From: Myxococcus guangdongensis
GTDB lineage: Bacteria > Myxococcota > Myxococcia > Myxococcales > Myxococcaceae
NCBI RefSeq assembly: GCF_024198255.1
Contig: NZ_JAJVKW010000007.1
Span: 186,001-250,000, forward strand
Reading direction: 5' to 3'
DNA: 64,000 bases
The notes beneath the pieces are model-generated. The model ran no database searches and was not told the DNA's origin. It worked only from the letters and a program-made list of their open reading frames with translations. The position numbers were made by a program, and so were the translations under genes. Below are positions 54,592 through 61,802 of the stretch, piece after piece. Numbering within the stretch: position 1 is the stretch's first letter; each line of letters begins with the position of its first letter.

Positions 54592-55578
54592 GTGGAATCA
54601 GGGGCCGCGGAGCCAACGCGCACGGACATGCCGCAGCACGTTCCGTCGCTGATGAGGTTGCTATTGCTACTGTTGTTCCGCCCGGTGGACCTGCACTACA
54701 GGCTCCGGGCGGCAGGAATCCTCGCGCCGGGTGGGCGCATCGGCCAGCTGTGGCGTGAGCAGGCCAACGGCGGCAGGGCCGCGGGGCTCTACGTGCGGCG
54801 GATGCTGGTGATGCTGGTGGTCGGCTCACCGCTGGTGACGGGGCTCCTGGGGCTGGGGCTGTACTGCGCCGGCATTCCACTTCGCGGCGGCTGGGCGGTG
54901 TCCGCGTTGTGTTGTTCGGCCGTGGGTCTGGCGCTCGCGCAAGTGTCGGGGCTCGCGGCCGGGGTGATGCTGGGCTCACTCGCGAGCCTGTCCATGCTGG
55001 TGGGGTTGCACGCGACGGCGGCGGGGGCCTTCGGGCCGGTGCTCGGGGGCGCGGCGGGGGTGGCGGTGGGCATCTGCCTGGGCATGGTGTCCGGACTGTC
55101 GGTGGGCAGCATCGCGAGCATCAGCGGTGGGCGGGGCCCGTCCGTGTGGCGGGTGCAGGTGGCGGCCATCGTCACCAGCGTGGTGCCCATGGTGGTGTGG
55201 AGCCGGCAGGCCAACATGTCGTTCGCGGGCGCGGTGGCGGCGTCGGCGCTGGTGGCCTTCCTGGTGAGCGCGTTCCGGTTGCCGCTGTACGCGCTGGAGG
55301 TGCTCGCGTCGGCGGTGGCGTACGCGGTGGAGAAGTGGACGGGGCGCCCGACGCTGCACTGGGTGCCGGTGCGCCATCACAACCTGAGCTACCTGCCGCA
55401 CCCGTTCCTGAGCCGACACCTGGCGCTGGCGGTGCGCTCGCGGCCCGCGGAGGTGCTGGCGGTGGCGGATGCCTGCCTGCGCTCGCCGGGGAACATCCTG
55501 GTCGGCTGGCCGTGGGTGGTGCAGGCGCTGGAGCGCGCCTCGACGACGGAGGGTGCCACGGGCGGTCCGCATGGCTGA
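54592..55578 (+). CDS. Hypothetical multi-pass membrane protein
   Basis: 328 residues from a GTG. About six Gly/Ala-rich hydrophobic helices occupy residues 60-250 (LVTGLLGLGLYCAGIPL, GPVLGGAAGVAVGICLGMVSGL, SFAGAVAASALVAFLVSAF). The N-terminal cytoplasmic part has FRPVDLHYRLRAAGILAPG. The C-terminal part (RHHNLSYLPHPFLSRHL, SPGNILVGWPWVVQALE) looks like a linker that in larger proteins would precede another domain. I do not recognise a family, and the product may be a stand-alone version of a membrane module. Confidence 0.7.
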   Translation: MESGAAEPTRTDMPQHVPSLMRLLLLLLFRPVDLHYRLRAAGILAPGGRIGQLWREQANGGRAAGLYVRRMLVMLVVGSPLVTGLLGLGLYCAGIPLRGGWAVSALCCSAVGLALAQVSGLAAGVMLGSLASLSMLVGLHATAAGAFGPVLGGAAGVAVGICLGMVSGLSVGSIASISGGRGPSVWRVQVAAIVTSVVPMVVWSRQANMSFAGAVAASALVAFLVSAFRLPLYALEVLASAVAYAVEKWTGRPTLHWVPVRHHNLSYLPHPFLSRHLALAVRSRPAEVLAVADACLRSPGNILVGWPWVVQALERASTTEGATGGPHG

Positions 55579-55643
55579 CGGACGCGAAGGGAAGTGGGGG
55601 GCATTGGATTGCCTCGGCGCGAGGGTCCGCTAGCCTCGCGCCC

Positions 55644-56570
55644 ATGGAAGGTTTGCTCGACGCGTTCATCGCGTTCATCCGCGCCGAGCGCGGGCTGTCC
55701 GGCAAGACGGTGGATGCCTACGCCGCGGACCTCACCGTGTACTTCGAGGACCTGCGCGGGCGCGGCGTCGACGACGTCACCCGCGCGCGCCAGGAGGATG
55801 TGACCGCGCACCTGTCCGCGTTGACGAAGGGCGGCCTGGGCAAGCGCAGCCAGGCGCGACATCTGGCCGCGCTGCGTGGCTTCCACCGGTTCCTCGTCGC
55901 CGAGCGGCTGGCGGACAAGGACCCGACGGAGGACGTGGACACGCCGCGCTCGGCGCGCAAGCTGCCCTCGTTCCTGACGCTCGAGGAGGTGGAGCAGCTG
56001 CTCGCCGCGCCCGACGAGGGCTCACCCGCGGGCCTGCGGGACAAGGCGATGCTGGAGGTGCTCTACGCCACGGGGCTGCGCGTCAGCGAGCTGTGCGGCC
56101 TGGGCGTCAACGACGTGCAGCTGAGCGCGGGCTACCTGGTCGCGAAGGGCAAGGGCGCCAAGGAGCGCGTCGTCCCGCTGGGGCGCGTGGCGGTGGAGAA
56201 GGTCCGCGAGTACCTGGCCAGCTCGCGTCCGGCGATGCTCGGGCGGCGCGAGGCGCGGGCGTTGTTCGTGACGCCTCGGGGCGCGGGCTTCACCCGGCAG
56301 GGATTCTGGAAGCTCATCAAGCGCTACGCGCTGAAGGCGGGCATCCTCAAGCCGCTGTCTCCACACAAGCTGCGGCACTCGTTCGCCACGCACCTGGTGG
56401 AGCGCGGCGCGGACCTGAGGGCCGTGCAGCAGATGCTCGGTCACGCGGACCTGGCCACGACGCAAATCTATACGCACGTGAACAGCGCCCGGCTGCGCTC
56501 GGTCTACGACGAGTTCCATCCGCGCAGTGATGCGTTCACCCCCAAGAAGAAGCGCAAGGCGGGGACGTAG
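55644..56570 (+). CDS. xerD: XerC/XerD-type tyrosine recombinase
   Basis: 308 residues, normal length. The N-terminal SAM-like DNA-binding domain covers 1-90. In the catalytic domain all the expected residues are present: Arg146 (TGLRVSEL), Lys170, His241 and Arg244 (HKLRHSFATHL), His267 (LGHADLATTQ), and nucleophile Tyr276 (IYTHV). It resolves chromosome dimers at dif with a partner recombinase. There is no sign of an integron or mobile-element context. The start is the ATG at 55644. The symbol is by family resemblance; XerC is not excluded. Confidence 0.93.
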   Translation: MEGLLDAFIAFIRAERGLSGKTVDAYAADLTVYFEDLRGRGVDDVTRARQEDVTAHLSALTKGGLGKRSQARHLAALRGFHRFLVAERLADKDPTEDVDTPRSARKLPSFLTLEEVEQLLAAPDEGSPAGLRDKAMLEVLYATGLRVSELCGLGVNDVQLSAGYLVAKGKGAKERVVPLGRVAVEKVREYLASSRPAMLGRREARALFVTPRGAGFTRQGFWKLIKRYALKAGILKPLSPHKLRHSFATHLVERGADLRAVQQMLGHADLATTQIYTHVNSARLRSVYDEFHPRSDAFTPKKKRKAGT

Positions 56571-56698
56571 CCGCGAGGGCGGGGCCGGTGGACCCGACAT
56601 GTCAGACCGGGCGTTAGACTGCCTACGTATCAGGTCGACATCCCGTGAGGTGGGGTGTCGCGCGAGGGACGCTGGGAGTCCCATCGACGGAGGCAGGC

Positions 56699-57355
56699 GT
56701 GGGAGACATCCGAGGAAAGAAGCCCAGGACGTACGAGGACATCGAGGCGCCACCCCTGCCGTGGGTGGCGGAGACCCTCGAGGGATTGTGGCCGGAGCCC
56801 TCGCCTCGCGCGGCGGTGGAGCTGCTCCCGCTGGTGCATCGGGTGGGCGCGCTGCTCGTGCGGCCCTTCGACTGGGCCCGGGGGGGTCCTGGGGGCTGGT
56901 GGTTCCTGGAGACGCCAAAGCTGCATCTGGAGTCGGGAGTCGTCGTCCCCGCGTTGGCGGCCTGGCGACGGGCCGAGGTGCCGGAGCCTCCCGAGCCACG
57001 GACACCCTGGCTCACGCCCGCGCCAGACTGGGTCTGCGAAGTGCTCTCGACCCGGAGTCGGGACCTCGCGTCGCGGATGCAGGCGTACCACCAGGCCCGC
57101 GTGGGCCATGTCTGGCTCATCGACCCGGACGGGTGTCGGGTCGAGGTGTACCGGCGTGGGACCCGCGGCTGGGCGCGGGTGGGGCTGCATGAAGGCTCCG
57201 CCCGGATGCGCGCGGAGCCCTTCGACGCGGTGGTCCTGGACCTGGGGGCCCTCTGGCTTCAGGAGCCCACGTTGACCGCGGGGGCGACGAAGGCGTCCGC
57301 GCTGGTGCGCCGTGCCTCGGAGGTGGCGTCGGAGCCGGGCAGGGGCGCGACATGA
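56699..57355 (+). CDS. Uma2-family (DUF820) putative endonuclease
   Basis: About 218 residues from the GTG at 56699 (GGAGG upstream). The restriction-endonuclease-like core is seen in WLTPAPDWVCEVLST, whose Glu is the metal-binding acid, and RMQAYHQARVGHVWLIDPDG. The usual catalytic Lys of Uma2 proteins before the helix appears replaced by Arg (SRMQAYH), so activity is uncertain. Uma2 genes are numerous in myxobacteria and cyanobacteria, and their role is unsettled. Its last 97 bp overlap the convergent DUF4388 gene. Confidence 0.82.
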   Translation: MGDIRGKKPRTYEDIEAPPLPWVAETLEGLWPEPSPRAAVELLPLVHRVGALLVRPFDWARGGPGGWWFLETPKLHLESGVVVPALAAWRRAEVPEPPEPRTPWLTPAPDWVCEVLSTRSRDLASRMQAYHQARVGHVWLIDPDGCRVEVYRRGTRGWARVGLHEGSARMRAEPFDAVVLDLGALWLQEPTLTAGATKASALVRRASEVASEPGRGAT

Positions 57356-58443
57356 ATGAGCCCGGAGGCCATCAGCCGGTGCACCGAACGCGACGCGGCC
57401 AGCTCTCCCATGGCCGCCGTGCGCAGGGCCTGGCGGATGCTCCGGCTGCCTCGCAGCTTCGAGTACAGGTAGAGGTCATCCGCCGTGAGCTGCGATGGGG
57501 TGGGGCGAGGGATGGGCTCGAAGACGAGCCGCCCGTCCAGGGCGAACAGCTCGTCGCTCAGGGCCAGCGTCAGGCGGACCTCGGCCTCGCGGTAGAGGGC
57601 GTGGGCCTCGGGAACGGGGCCTCGCTCGAGGATCTGCGCCGCCAGCGCCACGGCGTGGTCGAACTTGCCCGACTCCAGGAAGCGCTTCACCAGGTTCAAG
57701 AGCTCGGCCAGCTCCGCGGCCTCTCCCAGCCTGGGGCCCTTGGGCAGGCGCGGCGCCAGGGCGCCCCGGCGATAGAGGTGGAGGATCCACCGGGCGGCGA
57801 ACAGCGGGGCCTCCTTCGCCGTGGCCAGCATCTCCCCCAGCGTGGCGCCGCCCGCGGCCAGCTCCAGCAGCTTGTCCTCCTCCTCGGAGAATGTCTCCAC
57901 GGCGAACTCACGGAACACCCTGAAGGTGGCGTCCAGGTGCGGGAAGACCTCCCGGAACACGGACCACTCGCGCAGCCGCGTCACCGCGTCGCGGTGCAGG
58001 CCGTTCAACGAGAGCTTCAACCCCACGGCGCGGGCGGACGACGGGAGCTTCGGGGTGAACTCCACCTCGCCCGACTCCCAGCCGTAGCAGTCGAAGAGGG
58101 CCTCGCGGGCCTTGTGCTCCATCGCCTCGATGAGGCGGGGCAGCTCCACGAAGCAGCGCTGCACCAGGAAGGTGCCGTAGGGCGAGCCCGCACCCTCCGC
58201 CGCCTCGAAGGCCGCCGCGGCCCGGGGCGCATCCAGGATGCGCAGGTTCACCAACACCTGGGACAGGTGCTCGCGCGGGTCATTCGAGCTCTCGCCGACC
58301 AGGAAGCCGTCCTTCACCTGGAAACAGCGCCGGATGGCGCCGCGCTCCACGCGCAGGGTGCCTTCCACCCCCGCGGTCGAGAACAACGGCGGCATCACCA
58401 TCTGCAGGCGATAGCTGGCGAGACTTCCCTTGAATGACTCCAT
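57259..58443 (-). CDS. DUF4388 (PATAN-like) domain protein
   Basis: 394 residues. The N-terminal DUF4388 domain (MESFKGSLASYRLQMVMPPLFSTAGVEGTLRVE at about 1-33, then FLVGESSNDPREHLSQVL) is a common myxobacterial signalling module. Two further helical regions (RLIEAMEHKAREALFDCYGWESGEVEF; LLNLVKRFLESGKFDHAV with TPR-like spacing) follow. It is cytoplasmic and probably a partner of regulatory proteins. It overlaps the convergent Uma2 gene by 97 bp and diverges from trpS (283-bp gap). Confidence 0.85.
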   Translation of the reverse strand: MESFKGSLASYRLQMVMPPLFSTAGVEGTLRVERGAIRRCFQVKDGFLVGESSNDPREHLSQVLVNLRILDAPRAAAAFEAAEGAGSPYGTFLVQRCFVELPRLIEAMEHKAREALFDCYGWESGEVEFTPKLPSSARAVGLKLSLNGLHRDAVTRLREWSVFREVFPHLDATFRVFREFAVETFSEEEDKLLELAAGGATLGEMLATAKEAPLFAARWILHLYRRGALAPRLPKGPRLGEAAELAELLNLVKRFLESGKFDHAVALAAQILERGPVPEAHALYREAEVRLTLALSDELFALDGRLVFEPIPRPTPSQLTADDLYLYSKLRGSRSIRQALRTAAMGELAASRSVHRLMASGLIHVAPLPGSDATSEARRTSADAFVAPAVNVGS

Positions 58444-58726
58444 GCCGGTCCGTCCTCCCGAGGTGAGGTTGCTCGCAGGTGCGACGGCCAGGGTACCGCT
58501 CCACCCACCGCTGCTTCAACCGCAAGGGCCTGGAATCACTCAGGATTTCCGTGCGCGCCGCAATTTTCCATGAAGGCTCGCGGCGGGCGGGCGTCAGGGA
58601 CGGGGAGTGCCCGCGACTGAACGGAAGATTGCAGGGGCGCGGCGGGTGTGCGAACCACCGCGACACCACAGAACACACGACGCGCGAAAACGACTCTGCG
58701 CGCTGACTCCCGACTCGGAAACCGAC

Positions 58727-59773
58727 ATGCGGACCCTCTCAGGCGTGCAGTCCTCCGGCAAGCTGCACATCGGCAACTACTTCGGCGCCATTCGCCAGTT
58801 CGTGCAGCTCCAGGAGGAGGGCGAGGCGTACTACTTCATCGCCAACCTGCACGCGCTCACCACGGTGCGCGACGCGAAGCTCGCGCTGGAGCTCACCCGC
58901 GAGGCGGCGCTGGCGTACCTGGCGCTCGGGGTGGACCCGAAGAAGGCGGTGCTCTTCCGCCAGAGCGACGTGCGCGAGGTGCTCGAGCTCAACTGGATTC
59001 TTGGCACCGTGGTTCCGCACGCGCACCTGGAGCGGGCCCACAGCTACAAGGACAAGGTGGCCAAGGGCATCAGCCCCGACTTCGGCCTCTTCGCCTACCC
59101 GGTGCTGATGGCGGCGGACATCCTGCTGTACAGCACGGACTTCGTCCCCGTGGGCAAGGACCAGATCCAGCACGTGGAGTTCGCGCGCGACTGGGCGGTG
59201 AAGTTCAACACCGAGTACGTGAAGGGCTACGACCCGGCGGACCCGGACGGCAAGGAGCGGGGCCACGCGCCCGGCATCCTCAAGCTGCCCCAGGCTCGCA
59301 TCCAGGAGGCCACCCAGACGGTGCCCGGCGTGGACGGCAAGAAGATGTCCAAGTCCTACGGGAACACCATCGAGATGTTCGGGGACGAGAAGGAGATCAA
59401 GAAGCGCATCATGTCCATCAAGACGGACTCCACGCCGGTGGAGGCGCCCAAGCCGGTGCCCGAGGGGAAGCCGGCGGACCCGTCCCTGGTCAGCGAGGTG
59501 CCGCTCTACGACTTGCTCAAGCTGATGCTGCCGGAGTCGGAGTTCGCGGAGGTGGACGCGTCGTGGAGGGCGGGAGGGAAGGGCTACGGGGACTACAAGA
59601 AGAAGCTCCTGGAGGCCTTCCACACGACCTTCGGACCGGCCCGTCAGCGGTACGCCGAGCTGGCGGGCGACCCCGCGGAGCTGGAGCGCATCCTCCAGGA
59701 CGGAGCCCAGCGGGCCCGCCAGGAGGCCTCCGTCCTGATGGACAAGGTCCGGCGCGCGGTGGGCATCCCCTGA
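58727..59773 (+). CDS. trpS: Tryptophan--tRNA ligase
   Basis: 348 residues. Class I aminoacyl-tRNA synthetase motifs are GKLHIGNYFGA (HIGH, residues 14-17) and GKKMSKSYGN (KMSKS). YPVLMAADILLY and VGKDQIQHVEFARD are typical TrpRS blocks. It charges tRNA-Trp in the cytoplasm. The ATG at 58727 is chosen because the HIGH motif must lie near the N-terminus; the longer open frame upstream has no family match. No leader peptide or T-box was seen in the upstream region. Confidence 0.96.
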   Translation: MRTLSGVQSSGKLHIGNYFGAIRQFVQLQEEGEAYYFIANLHALTTVRDAKLALELTREAALAYLALGVDPKKAVLFRQSDVREVLELNWILGTVVPHAHLERAHSYKDKVAKGISPDFGLFAYPVLMAADILLYSTDFVPVGKDQIQHVEFARDWAVKFNTEYVKGYDPADPDGKERGHAPGILKLPQARIQEATQTVPGVDGKKMSKSYGNTIEMFGDEKEIKKRIMSIKTDSTPVEAPKPVPEGKPADPSLVSEVPLYDLLKLMLPESEFAEVDASWRAGGKGYGDYKKKLLEAFHTTFGPARQRYAELAGDPAELERILQDGAQRARQEASVLMDKVRRAVGIP

Positions 59774-59938
59774 GGTTCAGGGCCTGAACGGGTGTTTACC
59801 GCCGTTTGTTTGACCCACCTGGGACCCACTGTTAAGGAGGTGTGTCCCCCGGTTCGCGCTCGAAGAATCACGCGAATCCGGGCCCTTGCGTGATGACCAG
59901 CAGCCACCGACAGCCAGAAGGGCCGCCAGGACACGCCG

Positions 59939-60808
59939 GTGAGTGACGGCCGCCCGCCATCGGCCGATGAAGGCCTCGGCGAAGGCGCTCCGCCCCGGAC
60001 CCCGGCGGACGCCTTCCGCGTCGCGCTGCCCAACTTCGAGGGTCCGCTCGACCTGCTGCTCCATCTCATCAAGGAGCACCGGGTCGACATCTTCGACATC
60101 CCCCTGGCGCTCATCACCGAGAAGTACCTGGAGCACCTGGAGCGGATGCGGGAGATCAACCTGGACATCGCCGGGGAGTTCCTGGTGATGGCGTCCACGT
60201 TGGCCCACTTGAAGAGCCGCATGCTGCTGCCCCGCCAGGACGCGGTGGCGGTGCCCGAGGGCGGCGAGGCCCTGGCGGCGGTGGAGGAGCCCGAGGACCC
60301 CCGCGCGGAGCTGGTCCGCCGGCTGCTCGAGTACCAGAAGTACAAGGACGCCGCCGAACACATGGCCCGCCAGGACATCCTGGGCCGGGACGTGTTCTCG
60401 CGCAGCGTCCCGGTGGAGGCGGTGCCCATCCCGGAGGAGGAAGTGGGCCTGCAGGAGTTCAGCGTCCTCAAGCTCATCGAGGCGCTGGACCGGGTGCTGG
60501 AGCGGCTGACGCCCAAGGTCCAGCACGAGGTGGTCCGGGAGAAGATCACCCTCTCCGAGGCCATCCTGCGCATCGTCGGGCGGCTGCGTCCCCAGGGACA
60601 GGTCCTCTTCGAGAGCCTGTTCACCGAGGAGGACACGCCCACCCGCCAGGAGATTGTCGTCACCTTCCTGGCGATTCTGGAAATGGTGAAACGCCGGCTC
60701 ATCCGTGTGGTACAGGACGAGCCGCTCGGGCCCATCCTGTTGTTGCCCAACGGGGATGCCCTGGAGCGGCTGGCCCCCACGGAGGTCGACGAGAGTGACT
60801 ACCGGTAG
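59939..60808 (+). CDS. scpA: Segregation and condensation protein A
   Basis: 289 residues from GTG 59939. The conserved N-terminal block FEGPLDLLLHLIKEHRVDIFDIPLALITEKYLEHL is the kleisin region that binds the SMC neck. IAGEFLVMASTLAHLKSRMLLP follows, and the C-terminal winged helix (about 205-285; RQEIVVTFLAILEMVKRRLI) binds the other SMC head. With ScpB and SMC it condenses and segregates the chromosome. It overlaps scpB by 14 bp. A near-palindromic stretch at about 59850-59882 lies in its upstream region. Confidence 0.95.
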   Translation: MSDGRPPSADEGLGEGAPPRTPADAFRVALPNFEGPLDLLLHLIKEHRVDIFDIPLALITEKYLEHLERMREINLDIAGEFLVMASTLAHLKSRMLLPRQDAVAVPEGGEALAAVEEPEDPRAELVRRLLEYQKYKDAAEHMARQDILGRDVFSRSVPVEAVPIPEEEVGLQEFSVLKLIEALDRVLERLTPKVQHEVVREKITLSEAILRIVGRLRPQGQVLFESLFTEEDTPTRQEIVVTFLAILEMVKRRLIRVVQDEPLGPILLLPNGDALERLAPTEVDESDYR

Positions 60809-61778
60809 GAAAGGCTCCCGAGGCGGAGACGGCGAGGAGTCCGCCGCGTCCGGGGGGCCGAGCCCCTTTTCCGAGGAGGAGCTGGCGGCCGTCACGGGCC
60901 CCGGCCCGGCGGACGAGCTGGACGAGCTGGAGGCGGCGGCCATCGAGGAGGACTCGGAGGCCACCCCCGACCTGGAGACCTCCTTCGAGAAGCTGGTCTC
61001 CAAGAGCCGCAAGCTGTCTGGGGATCGCGTCCGGACGGTCATCGAGAGCGTGCTCTTCGTGTCGGAGCGGCCCCTGTCCGTGGACGAGCTGTACCAGGCG
61101 ACCGGCATCGAGCAGACGCTCATCGCCGAGGCGCTCAACCAGCTGTCCGGCATCCACCGGGACGGCATCAGCGGCATCGTCCTGTACGAGGTGGCCGGCG
61201 GCTGGCAGTTCCGCACGGACCCCCACTCGGGCGAGTACGTCCGGCGCTACCTGCGCGTGAAGCCCCAGCGGCTCACCCGGGCGGCGGTGGAGACCCTGGC
61301 CATCATCGCCTACCGGCAGCCGGTGACGCGGCCGGAGCTGGAAGACATCCGCGGCGTGGATTGCGGCGCCGTGCTCAAGGCGTTGATCGACCGCAAGCTG
61401 GTGAAGATCCTCGGCAAGCGCGAGGAGGTGGGGCGACCCATCCTCTATGGCACTACGCGTGAATTCCTGGAGTTCTTCGCCCTGAAGGACCTGTCGGCGT
61501 TGCCCACGCTGCGGGAATTCCACGAGCTCACGCAGGAGCATCGCGAAATCGTGGAGAAAGAAGTACGACCCGCACCGGCAGCGGCGGGGACGGTGGAAGC
61601 ACTCTCCGACCCGGGATTCACGAAGCGGATGGAGAAGAGCGCGGCGGCGAGCGAGGCCGCGCTGGAGGACCTGGAGGAAGCCATGGCGGCGGCTGACCAG
61701 ATACAGAAGGCCAGCTCCAGTGTCCTGGACACAGCCCCCAAGCCCGAGACGGGCACCGAGGGGCAGAAGCCCGAGTGA
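60795..61778 (+). CDS. scpB: Segregation and condensation protein B
   Basis: 327 residues from GTG 60795. After an acidic leader of about 70 residues come two winged-helix domains (about 75-245): RVRTVIESVLFVSERPLSVDELYQATG, then RLTRAAVETLAIIAYRQPVTRPELEDIRGVDCGAVL and GRPILYGTTREFLEFF, which define the family. The C-terminal 80 residues are Ala/Glu-rich and probably disordered, longer than in most ScpB. It overlaps scpA and is followed 24 bp later by the pseudouridine synthase, the usual scpA-scpB-rluB order. Confidence 0.95.
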   Translation: MTTGRKGSRGGDGEESAASGGPSPFSEEELAAVTGPGPADELDELEAAAIEEDSEATPDLETSFEKLVSKSRKLSGDRVRTVIESVLFVSERPLSVDELYQATGIEQTLIAEALNQLSGIHRDGISGIVLYEVAGGWQFRTDPHSGEYVRRYLRVKPQRLTRAAVETLAIIAYRQPVTRPELEDIRGVDCGAVLKALIDRKLVKILGKREEVGRPILYGTTREFLEFFALKDLSALPTLREFHELTQEHREIVEKEVRPAPAAAGTVEALSDPGFTKRMEKSAAASEAALEDLEEAMAAADQIQKASSSVLDTAPKPETGTEGQKPE

Positions 61779-61802
61779 CGGGCAGCAAGTGAAGGGGAAG
61801 TA

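Noticed and set aside
55644-56570. Integrase of a mobile element
   Set aside because: All features are those of a housekeeping Xer recombinase, with no att sites, cargo or tRNA nearby.
58444-58726. T-box or tryptophan leader ahead of trpS
   Set aside because: No specifier loop, T-box sequence or Trp-rich leader peptide could be found by eye.
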